From: Antedon mediterranea
Lineage: Eukaryota; Echinodermata; Crinoidea; Comatulida; Antedonidae
Assembly (NCBI RefSeq): GCF_964355755.1
Contig: NC_092670.1
Span: forward strand, 22,197,201-22,261,200
Length of the DNA stretch: 64,000 bases
Reading direction: 5' to 3'
This document shows positions 33,101-48,100 of the stretch, piece by piece. Each line of letters begins with the position of its first letter. Within the stretch, counting starts at the first letter, position 1. The position numbers and the translations under genes are program-made. Below the pieces are notes generated by a model. It searched no databases. It was not told the DNA's origin and saw only the letters and a list, made by a program, of their open reading frames with translations.

Positions 33101-36100
33101 AATCATCTTTTGAAACTAACTGCCGTGACAGAGTGGGCCCAAGAAAGAAGACATTATGGCTTGCAACATGGGCAGACATCTCGGTCCTAACGGGACACAG
33201 GAAGATAGCCTAAAGTTATTCCTGCAAGCTTACTCAATAAAACTCAGCTATCGGGATTTCACTCGAAAAATGTCTTATCAAATCTCCCTATGTAATTTTA
33301 TAATACTATTCCCCACAATATATTCTGATTCTTTATGGTGTATATTTAATTTGATCTTTATTAATTTGCAATATAATTCCTATTATTTAACTACTGTACC
33401 TTCACACACGTGTGGTATGTTTTAAAATAAACAAAAAACTGAAATGGCTATGATTAATGGCCAATTTTTTTTTCGTTTTCCAAAGGGACACTGTATTGAT
33501 TGATGGAAAGTGCCTGTTTCCAGTCACCTTTAGGGTCAAATCTATTATTTTAACTGCTCCCTTGTGTTTAAAAGAGAGAAAATATTTGAAACCAGGTCGT
33601 TGCAAGGTGAACTTATCTTAAACCCGGAAATTACTTTGACCGGGAAGAATTGAAATTGAGAGGAAAATCTAATGTTGAAATCATAAATGTTGTTAAAAAA
33701 CTCTTTATAATATCTTCCTAAGATATAAATATGGAACAATAGCGTCGGCGTGCACACTAATGTTATCAAATCTACGTTTCGCGGTACATCTCGGATAGAT
33801 AAGGTAGGTATCCAAGGCGGAGATTTGTACCGAAGTTTTTGCATTGTGCTCGCCTATGTCAGAATTAACCATAATTTATATATAGATAGTTTAAACTATA
33901 ATTTATCGTTTAATAGTTTATAGAGTAGAGAAAGGTGACCAAGTTAAAACGCCACCTGTGTGGATACTAGAAGATCACAAGGTAGACAAAAAAAAAGCTT
34001 GGAGCACAACATGATGGCTAGCTACAGACTTGTCACAAAAGGCAGTAAGAAGATCACAGTGAAGTTTACAATAAGAACTACTGTAGTTTATTTACCTCCC
34101 TGTGGTAGAAAATCAACCATAAGGTATGATACAACATAGAAGTCCATAACAGGATTATAGATGACAAAGTCAATAAAGATGGCTCTGGTATACTGATCTA
34201 GCCAATCCGTCTCTTTCAAGTAGGTTGTCATGGATAAGCTCTCTGCACTAGATGAACCAAGCTGGGCCAAGTATCCACCACCATTGTACAATGCCACATT
34301 TCCCCAAAACGGCAGCTTTTTAAGATCATACCAGGAATGGTATTTCCAACATCCTATCCAGGAATTCTCTTCATAATTTGGAAGGTCTAGAAGGAAATGT
34401 TATATTCATCTATCTATTAGGTAAAAATTAGATCCATGGTGTATCTAGGCCTCACAAAGGTGGTTGCTAATTGGAGGCAATATTTATGGTATTGTATTTG
34501 TACAGTAAATTATGTAGATAGAAATTATTTAGGGAAATTAATAGAGAACTATTTATAGACCTCTGAATTAGGAATGCTTACATGATACATTGGTTATTGG
34601 TGTCCACTTTTCAAGGAAGTTGTCAACTTCTTCATCTCCATAGCTGTACTCAACTCGACAATCCTGTTTAAACTGTGCTTGCATCACGTCAGGCACCTCA
34701 CATTTATCTATTTATCATATAAATAAACTCTTATTATCCAAGTTGGGAATAAGCCGGTGGTAAGCAGGGGATAAGCTGGGGAATAATATAAGGATAATCT
34801 GAGAGATATTGATGGGATTAGCAGAGTAATAAGTTGGAAAGACAGGCTAAAGAAAGGCTTAGAGGTAAATCATTTAAAAGACTTATTTGCGCGTTTATAG
34901 AAAATTTTAGCTAAAAATGTGTCTAATTTGATTTTTTTTAAGGGTATATAATCCAATCTAGATGGCAGTATTGACAATTAAACTAACTTATCTCTAGATG
35001 GCAGTGTTCAATAAATCAACACTTCAGCAGTACTTCTACAAGCACTCTCTCAGTTCTCACAAACTAACCTTTCTGAATTCTGACTTGTCTAAAAACCGGC
35101 ACACCAATAAGATATGATTGCTGATCTGCCACTAGCTTTAGAGGATCATCTATACTACTTGAAGAGTCGTCTGGAAAGAGACTTGGAATGAGAACATTAT
35201 CCGTCCAATTCCAAAACTGTTCTCTCTTTAAAGCCTACAAGAAATTTCAGTAATTTATCTTAAATAAATTATTGTTTTAAATTATTAATTGAGAAGATCT
35301 CTAATAGTTTAGTGCATCTGGGATTGCCCTAGCAGTCAAGACAAGATGTGAGAGTGAACATGATTTTGTCCTGTAAACAGGATCAGCATGGAAGATTTGA
35401 GTATTTGTGTATTTTGAAAATATTCATTATAAATAGTGCCTCGACATAATCTTTTGTATGCAAATACATTACATATACAGCAGAAACCCTCCAAGATGAC
35501 ACCCCTAATAAGCGACACTTTGTCCCGAAGGCTGCATGCCCTTAATAAGGTTCTCTATTAAAAATACCTTATTAAATTTAAGCTTTCCATTGTAGGCTGC
35601 ATTAATATAAGTATCAACTATGCTCTGTCGTAGATTGAAGGCTTTGTAGTCAGTGTTTCCATATGCGACAAACATCACCACATACAGAAATAATATGTAT
35701 ATGATGATTTCACGAACAATCTTATGCATGCGAATTTCTTTAAACCTAAACAATTGAAAAACAAAATATTTTAAAATAAAATCATAAGGTAAGGTGTATA
35801 ATATAAAAGTTGATTCATATCACGTTCCTATAGAAATATTAAAAAGAGGAGAGTTGACATTTTATATCGGATGTGTATGAGAAAATGTCACATACTGCTG
35901 TCTTCTACAGTAAATGTTAGCAAAAATTGTAGTTCAAGAAAAGAATATAGAAAATCTAATACTATTACAAATTAAGGCTTACCTAGTCTCGCGTGCTTCC
36001 AAAATTTCATCATCATCCGGTGGCATCGACCCTGCAATTGTATCGGCACGTTCTCGTTCAAATTGTTCTAACATTGCAGCATTTTCCAACTCCTCTTGCG

Positions 36101-39100
36101 TCATTCGTTCGTGTAACAGTTCATCTCCATCTTCAGGTGTTGGCGAATCATCGTCTTCTTTGATTGGGTTTTTGATGACCAATGAAAAGAAAACGGCTAT
36201 TAAGATAACCTAATAAAAATGCATATTAGATGTAAGTAGAACTTTCAAATAATCTTAAGCAACAGTTTTTTTCTGTGAATACTGTTCTGGCAAGCTCTCA
36301 TATAAGAGCTTCAAAGTGCTGGAGAACAGGGCAGTGTAAATGGTTCCTCTGCTTTTTTTCCTTTTTTGGTTATTTTAGGATATTTTATGGATCATTTATG
36401 TGCGTTAAGCGCTTTGAAACATTGCATTAGGCGTTATATAAGACCACCATTATTTACCTCCGCCAAGGAGGTATATGTAATCGATCGCGTGTTTGTTTGT
36501 CTGTCTGTTTGTCTGTCTGTTTGTTACTTGGCAAAAAGAATTTTGCCAAGTATAGTATTTACTTTGTTTGTATGTATGTTTGTATGTATGTTTGTTTGTT
36601 AGCACAATAGCGCCTACAGTTTTTAAGTTATCGTTCTGAATTTTTGGGTGTAGATAGGTATATGCTTTCAGACCATGCCTATTGAAAATCAACAAAATTG
36701 GTTTATTAATAACTTCACAAATAACAAAAATGATATTATTTTCACACCGGCTAGTGTTAAAAGATATGAGACAATTTTCAAAAGCCGGTGAGCAGTTTTA
36801 AAGTAACACGTAAACTGAAATTACATTTTCTCGAAAACTACTTGTCCAACAAACCTCATTTTTGGACAAGAGGCAAGGGTTATAATTTGTGATTTGTAAT
36901 TGATTCAATGTACCGGCATTTTCATACGAGTAGTTTTAAAAAACCTATTTCTTTTCAAATTCACCCATTTGTTTTTGGCGTTGCTGTTCCATTGTTATTC
37001 AAATTAAACTATTGTTAGTTGATAATTAGTTTTGTTAGTACCAGTGTGTGTCCTTCCTTATTTCATTCTGTACATAGGTATATACTTACAGAACATGCCT
37101 ATTGATTTTCAGGTAAATTGATATATTGTTTGTCACAAAAGCTTATCTTCCGTATGATATATTACATAGCACGCATTCTGTCTTCTTTTAACATGGACAT
37201 ATTCTTTGATATGGACCAAAACATTTGTCGACTGGTCAAGCGGTTAAGCTTACTACATGGGTTAAGGCAGAGGCGCCGCAAATCGGCACAGCTTCAAGAC
37301 ACTCATCGATCATTATTCTGGTCAATCTTGATTTTAGAAAGGTCATTGTTGCAATGCCGAAATTGTTTGTATCAAAATTATTTAAACAAATTATTAACCC
37401 CAGCAGGATTTTAACAATGTAAAGCTAATACCTAAAGCAAAAAAATGTATCTTTCAACATGCTCCGAGTCAGTGGATATATTTTTCCAAGTACTTCACTC
37501 AGTTTCTGAGTGCTTTCATTTGTTTGTTTGTTTGTTTGTTAGCAGGATTACTCAAAAAGTAATTACAAGATCTTCACTAAAATAAATATACAGATAGATA
37601 TGTGGTCAAGGACCATTCCATTAAATTTTGGGACCATTTGGGACCATGGTCCCAATTTTGGACCACTTTTTAGTATACTTTTCAGACTTGCTAGTGATAA
37701 AAGATAGGACAGAATTTTTAAAAAGCCGGCGAGCAGTCTTAAAGTAACAAGTAAACTGAAATTGCATTTTCTCGAGAACTACTTGTACAAAACACTTCAT
37801 TTTTGTACAAGAGGCAAGAGTTATAATTGGTGTAATTTTAAAACATAATTTGATTTAACGTGCACCTTTTTTGATGAGAGTAGTTTAAAAAACCTATTTC
37901 TTTTTAAATTCACTCGTTTGATTTCCCGTTGCTGTTCTATTGTTAGTCAACTGAAGCTATTGTTAATTGAAAGGCTAATTGTTACATAACCATTACACCA
38001 AACTCGCATACACATGCTTGTAGTGAAATTAGCCTAAATCATTTATAACAGCATTAAGACACACACAAATATATATAAATTTTTTCCCGGAGAAATCTTA
38101 TGTAGGAGAATTTTACAGTAGGCGGAGGTATGCACTCTCGGAGTGGCTTTCTAGTTATTGTAATAATATAGTCTAAAATGTTTCAATCTCCCTATAATTT
38201 ACATTCAACAAGCCAAAAAGTGGTCATTATTTGGGTGAATTGTACATCTTACCTTTATAGGTTGAGTTATCAACACATCTTGGATCAAAGCAATTCCTAT
38301 TGATGTCAGCCATTCCTCTGCCTTCTTCTTTCCAAAAGCGGCTGCATACAGAATGGTCAACCAGAAGGCTACTCCAATGTTGCCAATCGCAATAAACCAT
38401 GCTAAATATTTAAAGCGCCAATTCAAAAGATACCTCTTCTTCTTTCGTTTTCGCTTCACTTTATAACCTAAAACAAGATGTTCTTTCAACTCTTCCCTTT
38501 TCTTTTCCAAGCTTGATTTCATTTCGATTCGTACAGAGTTGTTAGACGTGGTTGAATGACTGCTCTGTGGGCGGTTTAACCCTGAAGCAGGTGTATCCAT
38601 CTCATCTCTCACTGTCATTAAGTCATGCATGAAAAGATCCGTCTCTGTTGTTTTATCAGTTTTTAATGAGATTGATTTAACACAAGGTTCTGATTTTTGT
38701 ATTTTCTTCTTTTTCGCTGGGCATAAAAACCGAGCCCCTTCGGGTTTCGGCTCAGAAGTACGAAACAGTTGCACTGTGAATAAACTTGTTGGAAAAACCA
38801 TCAAGCTGCTCATGACACCTGTGATAACCTGTGTAAGACTAACCTGAATTGGACCAAATTTGATCTCAGGCCCACCTGCAGCGACCATGTCAACACCGTA
38901 GAAAATTATGTTTGCCATCATTGTGCTAAATAAAAGGGAGAGACAACAAGTTGCTCGTTGTACTCTAGTGAAGTTGCTCTTTGATGGACGGAAGAACACC
39001 GAGAACCAGAGATGGGAATCTTGTAAATTTCTACGGGTCTTGCTGTGGAAGAGATGTCCAAAACTTGTCAATTCACTACGGCCTGCTACAGGGATAATGC

Positions 39101-42100
39101 GTTCAACCTTATAAAAGAAATCAAATATAATGAATGAAATGATGCAATTGCTAACACTAAAGACCTGTCTGTGCCTGTCATCATTTAGTTTATTCATTAT
39201 AACACACAGTAAAATAAATGACTTTAAAAAATTGTTTGTATCCTTAAGACAAGATAATTACTCTCACTCACTTGTGCTTGTTGTGATATTTCAAACAAAG
39301 GTAGAGTAAATCAATAGAGTGCAGTGTGATTGAAGTGAGCTCAATATAGGACCAATAACTAAACATTTCCTTTACATATCTTATGTAAAGTGATTGAGGC
39401 TTACACTCTATCAAGTGGGAATCACTATTATCATATGACTGTGTATGTAATACCCCATGCTTAGTCCATCCACTAAATTTAGGTTAAATTTGGGCAATGT
39501 ATACAGTAAGACTTTTCTGAATCCATTGTTAAATGTAATCCGAGTATAATCTCCTTAAAGTCAACTCAGACAGCGTCGTACGATGAGGCCCAACAAATGG
39601 GAGAAATTTAAACATGTTCAAAGTTCTTGCGAAAACCTAAAAGCTACCCCGGCCCTATCTCAAGACGACTACAACGAGTCAAGACGTTTCATCAGGCCTC
39701 GTCGCGCGACACTGTCTTACTTGGCCCTTACTCTCAAATTTCTCTTAAATTTCATACCCTAGCCAACTAGGACTCTACTCAGTGGTTACACTGTATTATA
39801 CCTGGCCATCATCTTCCTCAACAGCTAGCCACTTCTCAAGCATGAAGTAAAACACACGGTTTGTCTGTAAGTCCTTAATAGAGATTCTGCTCAGAAACCA
39901 ACTTGGATGTTTTCCTTTATTATTATGCCAAATTCGAATGTGTACAAGTTGACCAAGTGATCGTTTGGTAGTGAGCACAAAGGAATCAATGTTACCCCTC
40001 TCAAAAATCTTTCTCTTCTCATCCTGGAAAACACGGATACCTGTTTCGCCTTCTTCTCCTGCTATCATAAATGACACTGTTGCTGAAGTACCTAATAATA
40101 AAAATTCAATTAAATGTTAATGTATGTTGTTATTTTTAGAGTCGTGTTAAAGTAGGCGTCATGTTAAAGTAGGTGTTACAAAATAAAAAATTTCTCAACT
40201 TTCCCATAAGATTTTGGATCACCTAACATAATTTATTTATACAGGACATGAAAAAGCACTGTCACCCACTCACTGAATTATTGAATATTGAATTAGCGAT
40301 TGGTGATATTGTTTCCAATTGTGTCTTATATTAGGCATTGCTTAGTCTCTATTCTAAAAGCCAATTTGCTTTGTTTTAGAAACAAGTAAATTATCTTTAA
40401 CTAGCCTGCTCTCTTTTTAACTCCAGTAAATACTGTAATTTCATATTTTATCTTGTCTCTTGGGTCGTTGTCTTTTAATGGTGTTACTCCAGCCTACGGA
40501 CAAAAAAAATATTAGATATCGACAAAGAATTGAGAATTTCTAAAAAATGAGGACCAAAATATCACAATATAGCAATAATATTTATCAAATCATGTTTATA
40601 ACTGACTTATTGCACAGTTTAGAGTATTCTCAAATACTATTATATTTGTTGTACCTACTTTTAACACAAGGGCAGCTTTTTGAAAAAAGTTCTTCAAAAT
40701 TACAGGATCAAGAGGTTATAAAATTGTACCAGAGTATGGCAGTTCACAATTACCAAAACTTACCATGACTCGATCTCGTTGGTCGGCCTTTCTTGCCCAG
40801 AGTATGACAGTCAGGTAGAGCATCATACAGCAAACCATGAACACAAACACAACTGGGTTTTCATTTAGACTAGCAAATGGTGAACTACTTAAATCTACTG
40901 TGTTAATTGGTACTGAAATACCACCTCCAAAAGATGTAAGGTGGTTCGAAAAACACTGTGTTCGTGTCCTGGTACTTTGAGGACCAACCTAATGAAATAA
41001 AAAAAAAAAAAAAACAAGTTTGATTATTTTTTGTTTACACTGGGTAACCTCTTCATCAGGTCTTGAACCCATTCCTCTCAAATGCCAGTTCATTGTCACT
41101 TTGCATTAGGTCATAAAACTCAATCAAACCTTCTCAAATTTCAATGCCATGCCACAATTATTACATTTTTACAAGATAACTCTATTGTCCAAAAAAATAG
41201 AAAATTGCAGTTCCCTAGCGAAAAAGTAATAATAGTAATTAAAGGATAGCTTACATTAAAAAAAAAAGAAAATTACAAATATGGAAAACCAAATAATAAT
41301 AAATATAATTGATACAATTACAACAAAAACTTACTTCCAACCCCTCATTCTCCCAAGAATTAGTTGTCTCATCTAAGTACATACATACAGAATTAAAGTA
41401 AGTGGCTTGAAATCGCATTTGTTGAAAACCATCTTCTGATGTTCCATTTACTGTCTTGTTGAGTCCCATCTTATGGCGAATACCGATGTAAAAAGTAGTA
41501 GTAGTTCCATTGGAAAAACTGTAAATAGCAAGGTATAAATATAACAATAGAACAAAAAAGTATTAGACATTTTTAAACATTTGGGTTAAAATACTTGTTT
41601 GTTTTACCATTCGATCACAGAAGCTTAGTATGTTTTTTGCTAAAATTATTTAAATAGTAAGTTTTTATTAAGATACAGACATTATAGTGATAGTGATTAC
41701 CTGTTGAGAAATGTGTTGCTATAAAAGCACTGTGTATCTCCTTCAACATCTACTAAAAAGTCATGTGTATCGTTCCACGGTCGTGGATAGGCTTCATCCT
41801 CACTTGCATAATATCGTTCTTTAGGATATACTCTTTGACCGCTTAAGACACACAGATCGTCATATTGACCATAATCTTATACAAGAAAAGAAATTGATCA
41901 TTGATTAACACTTTGAAGTAGCTTTGTGTCAGGAAGCTAAGTAAATTGGTCAGATGTTTGCCCTACTCAGATGCAATTATACTATATGCTTTGTACAGTA
42001 CATGTTGACAACACCTGCCAATAAAAGTAATTCTTGGCTTTGTTCAATATTTATGTATTATTTCTTCATGGAATATATTATAATAACTAGAAAGCCACAC

Positions 42101-45100
42101 CGAGAGTGCATACCTCCGCCTACTGTAAAATTCTCCTACATAAGAAATATATTGATCTCTGGTGCGCGTGCGTACAACTGAGGACTAGTGCTGTTCCACC
42201 GTACCATGCCGAGAATGTTAAAGAGTCGCTATCCAATCGAGTTTAAACAATACCATCGAAGTCCCAGTGGTCTAATGGTTAGGGCAACTGCATATCAAGC
42301 AGACGGTCCGAGTTCGAGTCTCGGTTGGGGCGACTTTTTGTCAATCTCACAGATTTCCTCATCTTTATCGTTCAAATTAATTAATTCAATTTCAGTATAT
42401 CACCGGGCGGTTTAGAATTAGTGTTCTTTGCCTACTTTGTTTATATATATATATATATATACCCACAGCATTGTCATTTGTTCAGTAATTTGCCTATTAC
42501 AAGCATGTCTATGTGAGTTTGGTGTGTTATTTGTAATTAGTTATGTAACCAGCCTTTCAACTAGTTTCTGTTCTGTTGACTAACAAAAAACAGGAATGCC
42601 AAAAACAGGTGAATTTGAAAAGAAATAATAATATAATATTTTAATATACCATTATGTTTTGGTGGCTATCGCAATTGCTGTGACTGTTAAAATGTCCAAT
42701 TACAGTAATAAATAGTAATAGTTATAATTAGGAGTGTGACCAATTCTGTGGACACTCCCCATTGGGAATCACTGTAATAACATTGGAGTTAGCTCTCTAT
42801 TCAATCTACAATATCTCAATGGTAAATAGTATAATATGGCCTTACCTTCTTTGGGAACTTGATTTGCCCTTAGATATAAGAATATAGTGTAGTTGTAACT
42901 CTCACCAATGACCATGTTTTTCTGACCAAGAGATTTAATGTTTACAGTCAAAGATCTATGCCGTTCAATATCTACAAAACAAATTATACAATAGTGCCAA
43001 ATACAGTTACTCTCCTAAAATCAGATTTTACATTTCTTGTGAATTTCATTTTGTATAAAAGTTTCTGTTTTTGTTATATCCAATAAATGTATAATTATTT
43101 TAGTGTTAAGCGTAATGTTGTAGTATTTCCAGTAAATGATTTAAAAAGAAAATAAATCATGCAATTACATTTTAAAACCAGAAATTCCTTTCAAAGTTGT
43201 TACTTACCTTGAAATGCCAAATATGTCATATCTATGCCAGGTGCGCTTGTGTTACCATATTTCTTTACTTCATCATTGGTCATATTTTCACCTTCAGCTG
43301 GCTCAATTGTTTCACGTGTTATAAATATTACTATAGGTTCTGTTAGGTTTTTAACACTGATAATGCTACCATTACTATCCTTTAACTCCATGCTAACAGC
43401 TCCTCCACTGATTTGCTTTGAGGTATTATCTACTTTGTTAGGATTGTTCGTTTCAGCAATCATCTGTTGGTTAAATTCTTAATGTTAGTACAGTAATAAT
43501 ACCCCTTTCACACCAAAACTCCGGAGTGTCTCCGGAGACACCCCGGAGTTTATGACCATTCAAAACGTCGAGAAACTCCGGAGACACCCCGGGGTTTATG
43601 ACCATTCAAAACGTCGAGAAACTCCGGAGATACCCCTTTCACACCAACCTAGCAACACCGGGGTTTATAAAATAAAATTGTAAATGTCGCCCTCTATTTT
43701 GTTTGTTTACATAGCGACGATCATTAGAATCATTTTAATTAATAATATTTTAAATTTAATAATTACTTTTAAAAGTCTCAGAAGTAATATAATGTTTTAT
43801 TTATACTACTTATTATTTTCTAGACCCGCTATATATTTTTTACAAATATTTATAGTATTTTAAAAAAAAACTAAATAAATAATTGATTGCGAGGATAACC
43901 TTTTGACCCGAAACACTCCGGAGTTTGATGTTGGTACCTTTCACACCAAAACACCGGGGTGTCCCCGCAGTTCGCTCTCCGGAGAATGTTCAGCTGTTCA
44001 ACTGTTCAACCCCGCAGTTTTAAACTCCGGAGTTGCTTGATTTTACCTTTCACACCAAACAGCGGGACGTCAACTCCGGGGTGTCTCCGGAGTGTCTCCG
44101 GAGTTTTGCTTTTGGTGTGAAAGGGGTATAAGAAATTAAAATTGACATTCTAAACAAGAATAAATAAAAGAGAAAATGCAGTAAAAATGAATTCTTAACT
44201 GCACACCTTGGCACAGAATACATTCCAACATGCAATTTCTGTGCGAGACAAATTCTTCAATCAAAGCGGTATTGGGTTTGATCAACTAACAATCCCAACT
44301 AGTTATCCATTAATAGATGTACTGATGATCTGGGGGTGACTATAGAATGACCTTAGACATGAATAACATGGACCAATAGAAAACAGCCCCAAAAGTACTA
44401 ACCTGCATATCTACAGTTGCCGAATCCGATGAAGAAGAATTGGCTAAGTGACTTGACATTTCTGGTAAAACCACTCCCATACCAGTTTCTGAACCGAACG
44501 TCTCTAAACATTTTGAAGGTACATCAAACTAATCAATACCATGTCAAATTATTCTAATGCATTAACTACATTTTGTTTATTCTTTAACTTGTACATATAA
44601 TATATTTTATATTTAGTTCTGAAACGTTTCGATCAATATACTCTCAGGAGTGAGAATGCAGAAACTGGGAATATAAGTGAAATAGGGTGGGACTGGTGTA
44701 AAACCTAAAAACAATAGCAAAGTAGGAGGGATTGAAATTAGCTATAGAAGAGCATTGTTTCTCATGAACAATCCTTTCAGAAGTAAATATATGTGGCAAA
44801 CTTTATATCAACATTGGATTTCAACATGTAAACCTTCAAATAATCTTAAGGTTCTTAAGATTGCTTACCATTTGTAGTGAGAGAATCTGGTGAGGATCGT
44901 TTGACACTAGTTTGTACATTTGTTGACTTAACTTCAACACTGCCCTGTCCTATCACCATCTTGCTTGTAACGATTGACAACATCTTGTCCAGTGCCATTT
45001 TGGTTTGATTATTGTACTCCAAAGTCTAAAAAACATATACATTTTAAAATAGAAATAAAAGATGTTGAATGTACTAAAGTTTAATTATTATTACCAAAGC

Positions 45101-48100
45101 ATAAAATACATATTCAAGTGCTTGGCCTTTAATGTAGTTGCAAAATACAAACATATATCACAAACCTGCTCTTCTGTAGGTATTATGTTTTCCCTATCTG
45201 ATGTGGGAGGGAGTTGAAACGTACCTAAAAGATACAAATTTCTTTTTCAATACAAAATTTAATAACGCAAAGAGTTTCAGGGCCATTATGGAACCATTTT
45301 AATCTGTTTCTCAACTGGGCTCTCCAATAAATAAATAAATAAGCTTCCTTTTAATAATTACCCAAGCATTCCATAACAGCAGATGATGCACCTTCAAGAA
45401 CATTAGCACTTGTGTCACTTTCATTAGCTTGTACTGATAAAATGTTCACTAGTATATTAATTACATCTAGTGCTTTTTCCTATAAGTGGCAAATATATAA
45501 ATGCAATTAGTTTTAATATGACATGATTCCAAGGTTGACATAGAAAGATGTGGTAGTGGGAACAAGATACCACTCAGATGCTCTCAAGGCAGGCACCTCA
45601 AATGGAACTTTTTTTATTTTCAGTAGATAAGAAGGGGTACAGGTGGGTCACTGGCCCCTTAAAACCAGTTGCTTAATTGCAGGTGGAGCTTGTCAGCATA
45701 TAGGAAGGTAGTTCACCTAGGTGAAGGAAAAAACTCATTCCAAACCTCCACTGCCTTGGGAAAATCTTTGAAGAGAAGGCTACGGAAGTAAAGAACATAG
45801 ACAATAATCAGTATGGTAATAGAAAGAGTATGTCCACCATCCATTATCTTATAAAACTTGTTAATAAGCTTTGTTCCCATGCAGACGTCCCCCAAAACTG
45901 TAGTACCGTGGTTATAACAGACTATAGCAAAGCGTTTGATCTGCTCGACCATAATATTATTGTACATAATTTACTTAATCTAGGTGTAAGACGTTCAATA
46001 ATACCTTGGATATATAAATTTTCTTAGTAATAGATCACAATGTGTAAGATACAAAGGAATACTATCTGATTACCAACAGTTACACGCAGGTGTACCGCAG
46101 GGGACCAAATTAGGACCCCTGTGTTTTCTCACCTATATAAATAGTGCCAGGAGTGATCCTGACTACTTTAATAAACTTAACACAATAAAATACTTAAAAT
46201 ATGTAGATGATATGACTCTAATTGACATAGAATTGATACACCAGGTAACATGCAAACAAATTTAAATGCCCTTGGGAGATGGTCATGCGATAATAATATG
46301 AAACTGAATGCGAGCAAACCCCCTTCTATTACTACTGTTCCGCAAATAGATAATAAGCAACTACAGATTGTACCTTGTATGAAAATCCTAGATGTATTGA
46401 TCAGTTCTGATCTGAAATGGAATGACCATATATCTAACATCTTAAAAAGAGTGAACAGTAAAATATATATTTTTATACTACTTAAGAAATACCAACTTAA
46501 TAAAGATGACCAAATTACTGTGTTTATGGGTTATATTAGACCTCTTTTGGAGTATGCTGTTCCTGTTTGGAATGCTGGCATAACGAACAAACAGATTGAT
46601 CAATTAGAAGCAATACAAAGAAGGGTACTTAGAATAATTCTTGGTATAAATTAGATAAGCTATGAAAATGCTCTCAGTGTATGTAATTTAGAAACCCTCG
46701 CTACTAGAAAAAAAAACCTAAGGTTTGCTGAAGACCTCGAAAAATCGGCATATTTTCAATCATGGCTACAGCCTAGAAATAAACCGTATAACTTAAGAAA
46801 GACCAACCAATATAAACCAATAAAATGTAGAACTGAACGATATATAAACAGCCCTTTACCATACCTAATTAACCTGTTGAATACTAAAGATTAATTACAT
46901 TTAGCCAAAGTTGCCGTCATCAACCAATGTGAAATAATAAACAAATAAATACATAAGTTTTTTGATACAGATATTTTATTAGGCCATAATTCGTAAAAAT
47001 TTCTTTGATTACAATGTAAATTTTCATTTTATTGAATTAAAAAATAAAAATCTTGAATAAACCTAGCTAACAACTCCTAAAGCAGTTGGATCGACTATTG
47101 CCTACATCCAATCTGACTCCAAATATAGAACTTTGCGTTCCCTTTGATCCTGTTAGTGGGGACGAGAGGGGGACTCTGTAATTTGGGCATAGCAAAGTCA
47201 ACATAATCTTTTGGCAAGACTTACAGCAAGTGTGCGCACCTTGACAAGGCAAAAAGAAATTACCAAGTTTTTTTCCAAATAGATTGTTAAATTGTAGGAG
47301 ATTTTTTTCACATTTTGCTTTAAAAATTGATTGAGTTCATGGAAAAATGTCTTCATACATAAAATTGAACTCTTTATTTGTATACTAACCTTCGTTTCGG
47401 TTGAAATTTCATCTGGAATTGCCAATACAGTATTTATGGCTGATGCAATCATTTTAACATCTCCAAGATCTTTTGGTTTTAAAACGTTTGAATACTCAAC
47501 AATCTTCATTCGAACCTAGCAATATTGAAATCGCAGTAAAAGAAACAGAATACCCGATACACAAGCTAATATCATGTCTAGCGACAATACAAATCTTGCA
47601 GTATTGCATCTTCTGACAGAAATCAACATCCCATATGAACGTAGTATTGAAAAAGTTAGGTGAAGGTAATAATTAGGAGGTAGGTGCCATGTTATTGGCC
47701 TGTTGTTGTCAGCAGACATGATACTGCAGGATGTTCTTTTATCCAAGAAACATTAGGATGAGGTAGTGTGATGGGTGATGAAGCACATAGTAAAAAGTCA
47801 TAAACCATAAAACCTTGAAAAGAAGCCCAAATGCTTTTTTTTTTTTTACTTTTGGGTGGATCAGATTTCTGATATACAGTATTTAAATATCTGTGACTTG
47901 CTGAATGTGTAAAATGTTAAAACATTTTGGTCAATTTTTAAAAATACAATTGTTATTCTTACTTACATTTATTCGTGTGTCTGTCCTTATTGTTTCTTCA
48001 GTTGCATTGTAAACTTTAAAAGCAAATAATAAATTCACTGAATTATTAGGGAGTTTTCAATTTGCGATCACCAACAATCAATGTATGTTATATCACTCAC

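Noticed and set aside
33156-33844. Small open frames in the 32.6-34.1 kb intron
   Set aside because: No domain, no splice continuity with gene A, and overlapping frames on both strands.
43234-43482. 82-codon plus-strand open frame
   Set aside because: Exact antisense of the gene A exon at 43208-43463.
47080-47255. Possible additional exon of gene A
   Set aside because: The sequence recurs at 54 kb as a repeat and has no frame that fits the neighbouring exons.
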